A stretch of 64,000 bases of DNA from Streptomyces leeuwenhoekii (GCF_001013905.1 NZ_LN831790.1:1426001-1490000), one strand, 5' to 3'; positions 48,853 to 57,941 are shown, counted from the first letter of the stretch. Notes: a model not told the origin generated them from the sequence alone. Program-made: numbers and translations.

Positions 48853-49949
48853 GTGATGCTCACCTTCCTCGCGAACTTCCGTCCGGCCGGTGCGAGGGCC
48901 GCGACCAGGAGTGCGGTGACCGCCGCGCCGGAGCGGGCGGTGAGTGCGGCCTGGAGCGGGATCGTGGCCCGGATGCCGCCGCCGACGGCGCGCTGGGTGA
49001 GCGGGGGTGAGGGATTGAGGGCGGCGTGGAGGTAGGGCCGGGCGGCGGTCGCCGCGTAGGCGGCGCCGAGAGCGGCGGCCAGACGCGCGGAGCCGTGGCC
49101 GGTCGCGGTCCCGGCGGCGGTCGGTCCCGCCGGGTGCCGCCGGTCGCCGGGGAGGGCGGCGGCGAGCCGGGCGGGGCCCTGCGAGGCGGGCCCCGGCAGG
49201 CCGGGGGCGGCTGCTTCCCCTCGGCCTGCCGGGAGTCGGGTGGGGCGGCGTGTCACCAGCCGGGCCAGCAGTCCGGTCGTGGCACAGGCCGCCAGGGGGG
49301 CCAGGGCCGAGCCGCCGCGGGTCTCCTGGCGGGAGACGGCCGTGACCGCGAGGGTGTGGGTGCCCAGCAGCGCGGCGGACGGCAGCGCGGCGCGGACGCG
49401 GCCGGTGGTGGCCGCGGCGCCCAGGAGCAGGTCCAGGCCGCGGGCCGCCGCCATGGCCGCGGGGCCGGCCGGTGTGTGCTTCAGGGTGAGGTCGTAGGCC
49501 CAGACGGTCGCCGCGAGGGGCGTGGCGACGGCGATGGCCCGGCGTCCCGCGGCGGCGGCCAGGGCCAGTCCGGCGCCGGTGAGGGCACAGGCGGCGGTGA
49601 GGGCGGCGGCCGGACGGACGCGACCGGACGGCAGGGGCCGGTGCGGGCGCTCGGCGGCGTCCTCCACGCGGTCCGCCCAGTCGTTGAGGGCCATACCGGC
49701 CTCGTACAGGCACAGGGAGGAGCCGATGGCGAGCAGCGTACGGGGACCGGCGTGCGCGCCCGCCGCCGCGGCGCCCGCGAGGGCGTCACCGGGGACGGTG
49801 AACAGTGCGGGAAGGCGCAGCAGTTCGGCCCAGGCGAGCGCGCGGAACGCATCTGTCCCGCCGGTCCCAGCGGTCCCGCGGGCCCCTGCGGCCCTGCCGG
49901 CTCCACCGGTCCAGCCGTTTCCGCCCGTCTCGTCGGTGGCCGGGCTCAC
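48849..49949 (-). CDS. eboC: UbiA-family prenyltransferase, EboC type
   Basis: The 366-residue membrane protein has about eight hydrophobic segments and the UbiA prenyl-diphosphate motif (NDWADRVEDAAERPHRPLPS). The segment YDLTLKHTPAGP takes the place of the second Asp-rich motif. It should attach an isoprenoid to a small acceptor at the membrane. It corresponds to EboC, and to the family typified by S. coelicolor SCO3242 as I recall it. GTG 49949 overlaps the inositol-phosphate synthase stop, a strong hint that the synthase product or a derivative is its acceptor. Confidence 0.87.
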   Translation of the reverse strand: MSPATDETGGNGWTGGAGRAAGARGTAGTGGTDAFRALAWAELLRLPALFTVPGDALAGAAAAGAHAGPRTLLAIGSSLCLYEAGMALNDWADRVEDAAERPHRPLPSGRVRPAAALTAACALTGAGLALAAAAGRRAIAVATPLAATVWAYDLTLKHTPAGPAAMAAARGLDLLLGAAATTGRVRAALPSAALLGTHTLAVTAVSRQETRGGSALAPLAACATTGLLARLVTRRPTRLPAGRGEAAAPGLPGPASQGPARLAAALPGDRRHPAGPTAAGTATGHGSARLAAALGAAYAATAARPYLHAALNPSPPLTQRAVGGGIRATIPLQAALTARSGAAVTALLVAALAPAGRKFARKVSIT

Positions 49950-51310
49950 CGCCGGTCTCCGATCCCGCCGCCACGCTCCGTCCGCTCACCGGGGCGCCCA
50001 CCGGGTCGGTCCCCCGGCGAGCCGTCAGGGGCGCCCGTACGTCCCGCCGCACGCCGCTCCCCCGCGCTCCCGTCGCGCCGCTCCCCCGCGTCCGTCGCCC
50101 GCAACCGGTCCGCGAAGCGGGTCAGCTCGGCGTACTGCTCCGCGAGGCCCGCCGGCGCGTCGCCCACGGGGTCCTTGAAGTAGAAGCCCAGTTCGCCCAG
50201 TGGGCCGGCCAGACCCGCCTCGTGGGCGCGGGCGGCCAGCCGGGCCAGGTCCAGCACGAGCGGGGCGGCCAGTGCGGAGTCGCAGCCCTGCCAGATGGTC
50301 TGGAGGATCATGCGGGAGCCGAGGAAACCGTCGAAGGCGATGTGGTCCCAGGCCGTCTTCCAGTCGCCGAGCGCGGGGACGTCGTCGATGTGCACCTCGC
50401 CCTCGGGGACGGTGCCGAGGGTGTCGGCGAGGACGCGTTCCTTGCCGGCGTTCTTCGCCGCCGCGGCGGCCGGGTCCGCGAGGGCGGCCCCGTCGCCGCC
50501 GCCGAGGAGGTTGGTGCCGGACCAGGCGCGGACCGTGAGCGCGCGCTGGGCGAACATCGGGCCCAGCACCGAACGCAGCAGCGTCTGGCCCGTCTTGCCG
50601 TCGCGTCCGGCGTACGGCAGGCCGCTCGACGCCGCGTCCTCGGCCAGCGCCGGGTGGTGCAGCCCGGTGGAGGGCGTGAAATTCACGTAGGGGCAGCCGG
50701 CGCGCAGGGCCGCCGCCGCGTACAGCGAGCTGGGCGGCAGGGCGCCGCCGGTGGCCGCGGGCTCGGTGGAGGCGACGTTGACCACGACGGCCCGGGCCAG
50801 TCCCGAGCGCCGTACGAAGTCGCGGATGTCCGCGGCGAAGGCGGTGATCAGCGTCTCCTCGTCCCGGGTGTCGCCGGGCTGCGGGCCGCCGGGGCGGATC
50901 TCGCGGTCGGCAGCGGCCAGTTCCGCATGGACGGCGGCGGGCAGGCCGGGCGGCAGCACGCCTGCGGCGGCGAGCGCCTCCGCCCGTTTGGGCAGCGGGC
51001 AGTCGAGGGTGTCGTGGCCGCCGAAGACGAGGGACGGCAGCGGCGGCAGTCCGGCGCCGGTGAAGACGGGCGTCTCGGTGACCATGCCGGCCGGCGGGTG
51101 CAGTCCGGCGGTCACGGCGGCGCAGCCCGCCACCACGGTCGTGGCGACGGAGCCCCGCGCTCCGATCAGCCACACACCGGTACGGGAAGCCGAAGGGGAA
51201 GGGGGGAGCGGCCGGGAAGGGGAGTGCGAGGGAGAAGCAACAGATGGGGAGGAAGGGACGGAAGGGAAAGAGGGGGATGAGGGGGAAGAAGGGGAAGGGG
51301 ACGTGGACAT
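49946..51310 (-). CDS. inositol-3-phosphate synthase-like enzyme heading the ebo operon
   Basis: The 454-residue protein has the NAD-binding GVWLIGARGSVATTVVAGCA, NFTPSTGLHHP, the catalytic-Lys region GRDGKTGQTLLRSVLGPMF and SGTNLLGGGDGAAL, all typical of myo-inositol-1-phosphate synthases, which cyclise glucose-6-phosphate. It is longer than the roughly 360-residue actinobacterial housekeeping form because of a Ser/Pro-rich leader (about 1-45, from a purine-rich repeat on the plus strand) and an Arg/Gly-rich tail. ATG 51310 has GGAGG upstream. It starts the coupled operon in place of a cyclase such as EboD. A 15-bp hairpin upstream separates it from the ThuA gene. Confidence 0.87.
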   Translation of the reverse strand: MSTSPSPSSPSSPSFPSVPSSPSVASPSHSPSRPLPPSPSASRTGVWLIGARGSVATTVVAGCAAVTAGLHPPAGMVTETPVFTGAGLPPLPSLVFGGHDTLDCPLPKRAEALAAAGVLPPGLPAAVHAELAAADREIRPGGPQPGDTRDEETLITAFAADIRDFVRRSGLARAVVVNVASTEPAATGGALPPSSLYAAAALRAGCPYVNFTPSTGLHHPALAEDAASSGLPYAGRDGKTGQTLLRSVLGPMFAQRALTVRAWSGTNLLGGGDGAALADPAAAAAKNAGKERVLADTLGTVPEGEVHIDDVPALGDWKTAWDHIAFDGFLGSRMILQTIWQGCDSALAAPLVLDLARLAARAHEAGLAGPLGELGFYFKDPVGDAPAGLAEQYAELTRFADRLRATDAGERRDGSAGERRAAGRTGAPDGSPGDRPGGRPGERTERGGGIGDRR

Positions 51311-51363
51311 GGGCAGCCTCCTTGTCACACGCGTCGTGGATGACCCCGCCAGGGACCGGGGAT

Positions 51364-51401
51364 GGCGGCGGGCGGGGGTCCGGCGTCCCCCGCCCGCCGC
51401 C
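51364..51401 (-). terminator. 15-bp perfect hairpin between ThuA-type gene and ebo operon
   Basis: GGCGGCGGGCGGGGG (51364-51378) and its exact complement (51387-51401) surround an 8-base loop, 2 bases past the ThuA-DUF1080 stop. It should end that transcript and isolate the ebo-type operon, whose promoter then has to lie within 51311-51363 or overlap the hairpin. Confidence 0.8.
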
Positions 51402-51403
51402 GC

Positions 51404-52756
51404 TCAGTCGCCCCGCGCGGCGGTCGCGGGCAGTTCCTTGATCCGGATGTCGCGGAAGGACACCTGGTCCTCGGCACCGTGGTTCTGGATGCCGATGTGC
51501 CCGTCCGCCAGGCTCCGGGCCGGATCGGTGTTGGTGTAGTCGTTGATCTTCACGCCGTTGAGCCAGACGCGGAGCCGCTCGCCCTCCACGCGGATCTCGT
51601 ACGTGTTCCACTCCCCCGGCGGGTTCAGCGCGCGGTCGCGCTTGTCCAGGTCGGCGAAGCGGAAGCCGTAGACGGACCCGGTGGTGCGCTCGGGTACGTC
51701 CGTGGCGTCGATCTGGATCTCGTAGCCGTTGTTCACCGCCGACCAGGGGTCGTCGGAGGGCGGGAAGCCCACGAACACGCCCGAGTTGTCGTCACCGGCC
51801 GTCCGCCAGTCCAGCTTCAGCGAGTACGACCGGAAGCCGCGCTCGGCGTACCAGAGCATGCCCATGCCCCCCGAGGAGGTGAGCGTGCCGTCCTCGCCCA
51901 GCGTGAAAGAGCCGGGGCCCGCCTGCTTCCAGCCCTCCAGGGAGGCGCCGTCGAAGAGCGGCCGGTAGCCGGTCTCCGGGCGGCAGTCGGCCTGGGCGTC
52001 GCCGATGGCCCAGCGGATGCCGCCCAGCAGGTGCTCGCGGAAGGCCGGTTCGGCGTAGGACTCCTTGGTGTGGCCGCCGCCGGTGTAGAAGGCGCGGCCG
52101 CCCTGGTAGTTCTGGCACCAGGCGATCGGATGGTCGCCGTGCATGGTGCCGCCGGTGTACGACGACTCGTCGAGCGAGGCGAGTACGTGGGCCCGCTCCC
52201 GGGGGTTGGAGCGGTAGTCGTACCACTCGTCGGTGCGGTCCCAGGTGCGCGCCAGGTGCGCGGTGGCCGGGTGGGCGCGGTCCTCGACCGTCACCGTGGC
52301 CGGCTGGACCGCCGGGTGCGACCGGAAGTAGGCGCCGGCCAGGCCGCCGTAGAACTCCCAGTCGTACTCGGTGTCGGCCGCGGCGTGTACGCCGACGTAG
52401 GCGCCGCCGCCCCGGATGTAGCCCTCGAAGGCGCGCTGCTGCGCGGTGTCGAGGACGTCACCCGTGGTGGACATGAAGACGACCGCGTCGTAGCGCCGCA
52501 GATTGCGCGGGGTGAACGCGCCCGCGTTCTCGGTGGCGTCCACCCGGAAGCCGCCCGTCCGGCCGAGTTCCTCGATCGCGGTGATGCCCTCGGGGATCGA
52601 GTCGTGGCGGAAGCCGGCCGTCTTGGAGAAGACCAGCACCCGCTTGCCGTCGTCCTTCCCGCCGCCGTCCGTCTGTGAGGCGGCCGTGCCCGACACGGTG
52701 CCGAGCAGCAGGGCGGCCCCCACGGCGGCGGTCGTCACGCGTCCGGTCGCGCGCAT
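51404..52756 (-). CDS. secreted ThuA + DUF1080 (3-keto-disaccharide hydrolase-like) protein
   Basis: The 450-residue precursor has a signal peptide (about 1-28, ending TAAS). A ThuA-like domain follows (about 38-240: VLVFSKTAGFRHDSIPEGIT, GVHAAADTEYDW, HPIAWCQNYQGGRAFYTGGG), then a C-terminal DUF1080 / 3-keto-disaccharide hydrolase beta-sandwich (about 265-450: YRPLFDGASLEGWKQAG, EIQIDATDVPERTTGSVYGF, DGHIGIQNHG). DUF1080 enzymes cleave 3-keto-glycosides. ATG 52756 has GAGGAGGG upstream. It lies 13 bases after the sugar dehydrogenase gene and is probably co-transcribed with it. Confidence 0.88.
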   Translation of the reverse strand: MRATGRVTTAAVGAALLLGTVSGTAASQTDGGGKDDGKRVLVFSKTAGFRHDSIPEGITAIEELGRTGGFRVDATENAGAFTPRNLRRYDAVVFMSTTGDVLDTAQQRAFEGYIRGGGAYVGVHAAADTEYDWEFYGGLAGAYFRSHPAVQPATVTVEDRAHPATAHLARTWDRTDEWYDYRSNPRERAHVLASLDESSYTGGTMHGDHPIAWCQNYQGGRAFYTGGGHTKESYAEPAFREHLLGGIRWAIGDAQADCRPETGYRPLFDGASLEGWKQAGPGSFTLGEDGTLTSSGGMGMLWYAERGFRSYSLKLDWRTAGDDNSGVFVGFPPSDDPWSAVNNGYEIQIDATDVPERTTGSVYGFRFADLDKRDRALNPPGEWNTYEIRVEGERLRVWLNGVKINDYTNTDPARSLADGHIGIQNHGAEDQVSFRDIRIKELPATAARGD

Positions 52757-52769
52757 GGCGTCCCTCCTC

Positions 52770-55280
52770 TCAGCCGGTGGTGAAGGTGAAGTCGTCCACG
52801 TCGAACAGGGCGCCCGTGCCGCTTCCCTTGAAGACCAGGAAGAGCTCGGTGGTGCCGCGCGGTGCGCGGGAGAGGTCGGCGCTGACCTCCTGGAAGGTCT
52901 CCCAGCCGCCGGTGACCGGCACGGCGGCCTTGCCGAGCAGGGTGCCGGTGGCCGACCCGGCGCGGATCTCGAGGGTGCCGCCGGTGCCGCCGGAGGAGAC
53001 ACGGGCCGTGACCTTCTCGGCGTTGCTCAGGACGTACGGCGTGAAGGAGATCCAGTCGCCGTTGTGGATGTCGCCGACGGTCCTGCCGCCGTGCGCGGTG
53101 TCCTTGGTGATCACCGAGACGCCCGAGGAGTCGCCGAAGTGCTCCGCCTGGCGGTGCTTGGGCTGGGTGACGTTCTGGTCGTGGGTGGTCAGCGGGGCCT
53201 GGCCACCGCCGCCGTTGTCGGTGTACTCGGCGTCGAACACGCCGAAGATGTTGGCGTTCTCGTCGTGGCCGCCGTCGGCGCTGGTCTGGATGGTGCCGGT
53301 GCAGCCGTTGGCCGAGGTGAGCGGGTGGCCGTGGGTGTCGTGGCCGAGGATGAAGCTGACCTTCACCTTGGAGCAGTCGATGGACCGCCCGTCCTCGGGG
53401 TCGGTGACCCGCACCTTGAACGGGATGGCGTCGCCGAAGCTGAAGAGCTGGCCGTCCTTGGGCAGGTCCAGCGTCACCCGGGGCGCGGTGTTGCCGACGA
53501 CGATCTGCACGCTGGCACTGCCGGTGCGGCCGGAGGGGTCCTTCGCCGTCACGGTCGCGGTGTAGGTGCCGTTCTTCCGGTAGCGGTGCGTGGGGTCGGC
53601 CTGGGTGGAGGTGGAGCCGTCACCGAAGTCCCAGACGTAGGTGAGGTCGTCGCCGTCCTGGTCGGTGGTGCCCGCGGAGGAGAAGCTCACCCGCAGCGGG
53701 GCCTGGCCGGAGGTCCTGCTCGCGGCGGCCTGGGCGACCGGCGAGTGGCCGTCGGTGGCGTTCTCGATGCGGTACAGGGCGGAGTGCTCGTCGCCGCCGA
53801 ACCAGGACAGGCCGTAGTCGAGGACGTAGAGCGCCCCGTCGGGCCCGAACTCCATGTCCATCACCTGGGTGCCGGACCAGGGCACGTCGTTGATCGACTG
53901 CACGGTGCCGTCGGCGTCGCTGGTGATCCGCTTGATCCAGCGCCGTCCGAACTCGCCGACGAAGAGGTCCCCGTCGTACGCCTCGGGGAACTTCACCGGC
54001 GAGTCGAGGTCCGAGTCGTAGTGGTAGACGGGGCCGCCCGTCGGGGACTCGGAGCCGTCGCCGAACTCGGGCACGGACGGCCCGTCGTACGGGATCCAGG
54101 CCGCCTGGGCCGGGGGCAGGTCCGTCAGGCCGGTGTTGTGCGGGGAGTCGTTCTTCGGGGCGGCGCAGTCGAAGGGCTCGCCGGAGGCGCCGGTGGCGAA
54201 GTCGTAGTCGACGTAGGCGTCGTTGTCACCGGTGCAGTACGGCCAGCCGAAGTTGCCGGGGCCGGTGACGCGGGCGAACTCGACCTGCCCGGCCGGGCCT
54301 CGGTCGGGGTCGGCGGCGCCGGCGTCGGGGCCGTAGTCCCCGACGTAGAGGATGCCGGTCTCCTTGTCGACGTTGAACCGGAAGGGGTTGCGGAAGCCCA
54401 TCGCGTAGATCTCGGGCCGCGTCTTGTCGGTGCCGGGCGGGAAGAGGTTGCCCTCGGGGATGGAGTAGGAGCCGTCCTCGTTCACCTTGATGCGCAGGAT
54501 CTTGCCGCGCAGGTCGTTGGTGTTGCCGGAGGTGCGCTGGGCGTCGAAGGCCGGGTTGCGGTTGGCGCGCTCGTCGATCGGGGTGTAGCCGTCCGACTGG
54601 AACGGGTTGGAGTCGTCACCGGTCGACAGGTAGAGGTTGCCCTGCGCGTCGAAGTCGATGTCCCCGCCGACGTGGCAGCACATGCCGCGGCTGGTCGGCA
54701 CGTCGAGGATCTTCTTCTCGCTGGCGGTGTCGAGGGTGCCGTCCTCCTTCAGCACGAACCGGGAGAGCCGGTTGACGCCGTCGTAGGGCGCGAAGTCGGC
54801 GGCGGTGCCGGTCTCGGGGGCGTCCCCCGCGGGGGTGTTCATCGGGGGCGCGTAATACAGATAGATGTAACGATTCTGCGCGAAACCGGGGTCGATGCCG
54901 ACGCCCTGCAGGCCCTCCTCGTCGTGGGCGTACACGTCGAGCTTGCCCGCGAGCCTGGTGGTGCCCGCCGCGTCGGTGAGGCGCAGTTCGCCGTCGCGTG
55001 AGGTGTGCAGGACCGAGCGGTCCGGCAGGACGGCCAGCGACATGGGCTCGCCGACCTCCGGCTCGCCCTTGGCGAGGGTGACCTGCTGGAAATCCTCGGC
55101 GGCCGGGGCGGCCGCGGGTGCGGCGCCCGCCTGCGGGGCGGTGAGGGTGAGGGAGGTGCCCGCCAGCAGTGCGCCGGTGAGCAGCGCGACGGCCTGCCGG
55201 AACGGACGCCGTCCGCGGGTGCCGGTTCTGCCGGTGCCGGTGGTGCGATCGGTGGGGTGGGTGCGGTCGTTCCCGTGCAC
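52770..55280 (-). CDS. secreted PQQ-type sugar dehydrogenase with PKD and CBM6 domains
   Basis: The 836-residue precursor has a basic, Ala-rich signal peptide (about 1-50). A six-bladed soluble glucose-dehydrogenase-like domain follows (about 60-500: AVLPDRSVLHTSRDGELRLT, FRNPFRFNVDKETGILYVGD, WPYCTGD), then a PKD domain (about 510-600: YVWDFGDGSTSTQADPTHRY) and a C-terminal carbohydrate-binding domain (about 700-836: EHFGDSSGVSVI, FDVDDFTFTTG). It should oxidise sugars outside the cell, using PQQ if the family rule holds. GTG 55280 has GGAGG 5 bases upstream. It precedes the ThuA-DUF1080 gene, so oxidation and cleavage of keto-sugars may be coupled outside the cell. Confidence 0.87.
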   Translation of the reverse strand: MHGNDRTHPTDRTTGTGRTGTRGRRPFRQAVALLTGALLAGTSLTLTAPQAGAAPAAAPAAEDFQQVTLAKGEPEVGEPMSLAVLPDRSVLHTSRDGELRLTDAAGTTRLAGKLDVYAHDEEGLQGVGIDPGFAQNRYIYLYYAPPMNTPAGDAPETGTAADFAPYDGVNRLSRFVLKEDGTLDTASEKKILDVPTSRGMCCHVGGDIDFDAQGNLYLSTGDDSNPFQSDGYTPIDERANRNPAFDAQRTSGNTNDLRGKILRIKVNEDGSYSIPEGNLFPPGTDKTRPEIYAMGFRNPFRFNVDKETGILYVGDYGPDAGAADPDRGPAGQVEFARVTGPGNFGWPYCTGDNDAYVDYDFATGASGEPFDCAAPKNDSPHNTGLTDLPPAQAAWIPYDGPSVPEFGDGSESPTGGPVYHYDSDLDSPVKFPEAYDGDLFVGEFGRRWIKRITSDADGTVQSINDVPWSGTQVMDMEFGPDGALYVLDYGLSWFGGDEHSALYRIENATDGHSPVAQAAASRTSGQAPLRVSFSSAGTTDQDGDDLTYVWDFGDGSTSTQADPTHRYRKNGTYTATVTAKDPSGRTGSASVQIVVGNTAPRVTLDLPKDGQLFSFGDAIPFKVRVTDPEDGRSIDCSKVKVSFILGHDTHGHPLTSANGCTGTIQTSADGGHDENANIFGVFDAEYTDNGGGGQAPLTTHDQNVTQPKHRQAEHFGDSSGVSVITKDTAHGGRTVGDIHNGDWISFTPYVLSNAEKVTARVSSGGTGGTLEIRAGSATGTLLGKAAVPVTGGWETFQEVSADLSRAPRGTTELFLVFKGSGTGALFDVDDFTFTTG

Positions 55281-55344
55281 TGATGCCTCCAGAAAAGGGG
55301 CCGGTCGTACGGGTCGGGTGCGAGTGCGGATGTGCCGGGGTGCG

Positions 55345-55366
55345 CCGGGGTGCGCCGTCACCCCGG
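55345..55366 (-). terminator. hairpin downstream of the TIM-barrel isomerase gene
   Basis: CCGGGGTG (55345-55352) and CACCCCGG (55359-55366) pair perfectly with a 6-base loop, 17 bases after the isomerase stop. It may separate the cytoplasmic genes from the secreted sugar dehydrogenase. Confidence 0.6.
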
Positions 55367-55383
55367 GGAGCGGTGAGGGGTGC

Positions 55384-56382
55384 TCAGTTGCCGAACGCCG
55401 CGTCGAAGGAGGCCGACGGCGCCTCGAAGTCGTACGTCTTCAGGCGGGCCAGCGCCTCCGGGGCGCCCTGGAGCCGGTCCATGCCGGCGTCCTCCCACTC
55501 CACGGAGATCGGTCCGCGGTAGTCGATGGAGCGCAGCATCCGGAACACGTCCTCCCAGGGGACGTCGCCGTGCCCGGCCGAGACGAAGTCCCAGCCGCGG
55601 CGCGGGTCGCCCCACGGCAGATGGGAGCCGAGGCGGCCGTTGCGGCCGTCGAGGCGCTTGCGGGCCTCTTTGCAGTCGACGTGGTAGATCCGGTCACGGA
55701 AGTCCCACAGGAAGCCGACCGGGTCGAGGTCCTGCCACACGAAGTGGGAGGGGTCGAAGTTCAGGCCGAAGGCCGGGCGGTGGCCGACGGCCTCGAGCGC
55801 GCGCTGGGTGGTCCAGTAGTCGTAGGCGATCTCGCTGGGGTGGACTTCGTGGGCGAACCGCACGCCCTCGGCGTCGAAGACGTCCAGGATCGGGTTCCAG
55901 CGGTCGGCGAAGTCCTGGTAGCCGCGTTCGATCATCGACTCGGGGACGGGCGGGAACATCGCGACCAGATGCCAGATGGCGGAGCCGGTGAAGCCGATGA
56001 CGGTGTCGACGCCGAGCCGGGCCGCTGCCCGCGCGGTGTCCTTCAGCTCGGCGGCGGCACGTTGCCGGACGCCCTCGGGCTCGCCGTCGCCCCAGATGCG
56101 GGCGGGCAGGATCGCCTGGTGGCGCTCGTCGATGATGGCGTCGCAGACGGCCTGCCCGACGAGGTGGTTGGAGACGGCCCAGCACTTCAGGCCGTACTTG
56201 TCGAGGAGCTGTTGGCGGTCCGCGACATAGGAGGGGTCGGCCAGTGCCTTGTCGACCTCGAAGTGATCGCCCCAGCAGGCCAGTTCCAGACCGTCGTAGC
56301 CGAAGTCGCGGGCCAGGCGGCAGACCTCCTCCAGCGGCAGGTCCGCCCACTGACCGGTGAACAGCGTGAAGTTGCGCGGCAT
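55384..56382 (-). CDS. sugar phosphate isomerase/epimerase (AP endonuclease 2-like)
   Basis: The 332-residue protein is a xylose-isomerase-like TIM barrel without a signal peptide. Metal ligands are visible in [37 protein letters not shown] and ISVEWEDAG, in the usual four strands. Family members include inosose dehydratases and 3-keto-glycoside lyases. It follows the Gfo/Idh/MocA gene after 146 bases. That gap is pyrimidine-rich on the plus strand, with an AT-rich patch near 56440-56475 that may hold an internal promoter. A 3-keto-sugar substrate is inferred from the oxidoreductase partner. Confidence 0.86.
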   Translation of the reverse strand: MPRNFTLFTGQWADLPLEEVCRLARDFGYDGLELACWGDHFEVDKALADPSYVADRQQLLDKYGLKCWAVSNHLVGQAVCDAIIDERHQAILPARIWGDGEPEGVRQRAAAELKDTARAAARLGVDTVIGFTGSAIWHLVAMFPPVPESMIERGYQDFADRWNPILDVFDAEGVRFAHEVHPSEIAYDYWTTQRALEAVGHRPAFGLNFDPSHFVWQDLDPVGFLWDFRDRIYHVDCKEARKRLDGRNGRLGSHLPWGDPRRGWDFVSAGHGDVPWEDVFRMLRSIDYRGPISVEWEDAGMDRLQGAPEALARLKTYDFEAPSASFDAAFGN

Positions 56383-56528
56383 CCCTATCCGTCTCCCTCT
56401 GCGTCCCTCTGCGTTCGTGCCTCTGCCTGACCGACCGTCAACTTCGTTATTTCAATTGCGTTTTCGCCACTTCTCCGTCATTCCCTGTCTTCCCTGCCGT
56501 CTCCGTCTTCACTGCCTTCACCGTCTCC

Positions 56529-57941
56529 TCAGACCGCGATCGGCGTGTAGACGGAGTTCTTCCGGGCGCTCTCCTCCACCGCCGCCAGCACACGCTGCAC
56601 CTGGAGCCCGTCGGCGAAGGACGGCTCGGGCTGCCGGCCCTCGGCGATGGCGTGCACCAGGTCCCGCGCCTGGTGGACGAAGGTGTGCTCGTAGCCGAGG
56701 CCGTGGCCCGGCGGCCACCAGCCGTCCAGGTAGGGATGGTCGGACTCGGTGACGAGGATGCGGCGGAACCCGGCGTGCGTCCCGGGCTCCGTACCGTCGT
56801 GGTACGACAGCTCGTTCAGGCGCTCCAGGTCGAAGGCGAGGGAGCCGCGTTCGCCGTTGAGTTCGATGCGCAGGGCGTTCTTGCGGCCGGTGGCGTACCG
56901 GGTGGCCTCGAAGGAGGCGATAGCCCCGGACGGGAAACGGCCGGTGAACAGGGCGGCGTCGTCGACGGTGACCTCCCCGGTGCCGCCGTCGGCCTGGACG
57001 GCGGACAGGCCCTGGGCGGTACGGCCGGGCAGCGGGCGCTCCCGTACGAAGGTCTCGGTGAGGCCCGAGACGCCCGCGAGGTGCTCGCCGGCCAGGTACT
57101 GGGCGAGGTCGACGATGTGCGCCCCGAGGTCGCCGAGCGAGCCGGAACCGGCCTGCTCCTTGCGCAGGCGCCAGGTCAGCGGCGCGGCGGGGTCGACCAG
57201 CCAGTCCTGGAGGTACGTCACCCGTACGTGCCGCAGCCTGCCGATACGGCCGTCCGCGACCATGCGCCGGGCCAGCGCGGTCGCCGGGACCCGGCGGTAG
57301 TTGAAGCCCACCATCGCCAACTGCCCGCGCGCGTCGGCCTCCCGCGCGGCCCGGACCATGGCCTCGGCCTCCGCCACGGTGTTCGCCAGGGGCTTCTCGC
57401 ACAGGACGTGCTTGCCGGCGGCGAGCGCGGCCAGCGCGATCTCGGCGTGGCTGTCGCCCGGGGTGCAGATGTCGACGAGGTCGATGTCGTCCCGTTCGAC
57501 CAGAGCGCGCCAGTCGGTTTCGGCCGACGCCCAGCCGTGCCGGTCGGCCGCCGCGCGGACGGCGGCGGCGTCCCGGCCGCAGATGGCGGTCAGTTCGGGG
57601 CGCAGCGGCAGGTCGAAGGCGCGGCCCGCGGTGCGCCAGCCCTGGGAGTGGGCGGCGCCCATGAAGGCGTAGCCGACCATGCCCACGCGCAGCGGCGGCC
57701 GGGCGGATGCGGTCGCGACCGCCGGGGCGGTGGCGGTGGCGGTCCCGGTGACGGCGCCATCGGGGCCGGCCGCGGGGGCGACGGCCGCCCTCGTGGCTCC
57801 GGCACCGGCCGCCGGGGCGGCAACCGCCGCCAGCGCTCCGGCGCCCGCCGCCGAGGCGGGAGCCGCCCCCGTGCTGTGGCCCGTGGCCCCGGTCCCGGCG
57901 GCGGCTGCCTCCGCCCCCTCGGGCTGCTGCGGCTGTCCCAT
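56529..57941 (-). CDS. Gfo/Idh/MocA family oxidoreductase with Ala-rich N-terminal extension
   Basis: The 470-residue protein has the NAD(P)-binding start RVGMVGYAFMGAAHSQGW at about residue 87, the catalytic EKPLANTVAEAEAM and GFNYRRVPA, and the C-terminal beta-sheet domain (HIVDLAQYLAG). Such enzymes oxidise or reduce sugar carbons, often C3 of glycosides or inositols. The first 85 residues are Ala/Gly/Thr-rich and have no homology I can see. ATG 57941 has a strong GAGGAGG, so the extension is probably translated; a GTG at the conserved start lacks a ribosome site. It lies downstream of the ribose-type transporter genes. Confidence 0.9.
   Translation of the reverse strand: MGQPQQPEGAEAAAAGTGATGHSTGAAPASAAGAGALAAVAAPAAGAGATRAAVAPAAGPDGAVTGTATATAPAVATASARPPLRVGMVGYAFMGAAHSQGWRTAGRAFDLPLRPELTAICGRDAAAVRAAADRHGWASAETDWRALVERDDIDLVDICTPGDSHAEIALAALAAGKHVLCEKPLANTVAEAEAMVRAAREADARGQLAMVGFNYRRVPATALARRMVADGRIGRLRHVRVTYLQDWLVDPAAPLTWRLRKEQAGSGSLGDLGAHIVDLAQYLAGEHLAGVSGLTETFVRERPLPGRTAQGLSAVQADGGTGEVTVDDAALFTGRFPSGAIASFEATRYATGRKNALRIELNGERGSLAFDLERLNELSYHDGTEPGTHAGFRRILVTESDHPYLDGWWPPGHGLGYEHTFVHQARDLVHAIAEGRQPEPSFADGLQVQRVLAAVEESARKNSVYTPIAV

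Noticed and set aside
51190..51300. Purine-rich GGGAAGAAGG repeats on the plus strand as a regulatory repeat
   Set aside because: They encode the Ser/Pro-rich leader of the inositol-phosphate synthase on the minus strand, so coding low complexity explains them.
49946..51310. Housekeeping ino1 for mycothiol and phosphatidylinositol
   Set aside because: It is longer than the usual actinobacterial Ino1 and is translationally coupled to a prenyltransferase and ebo genes. A general housekeeping role is less likely but not excluded.
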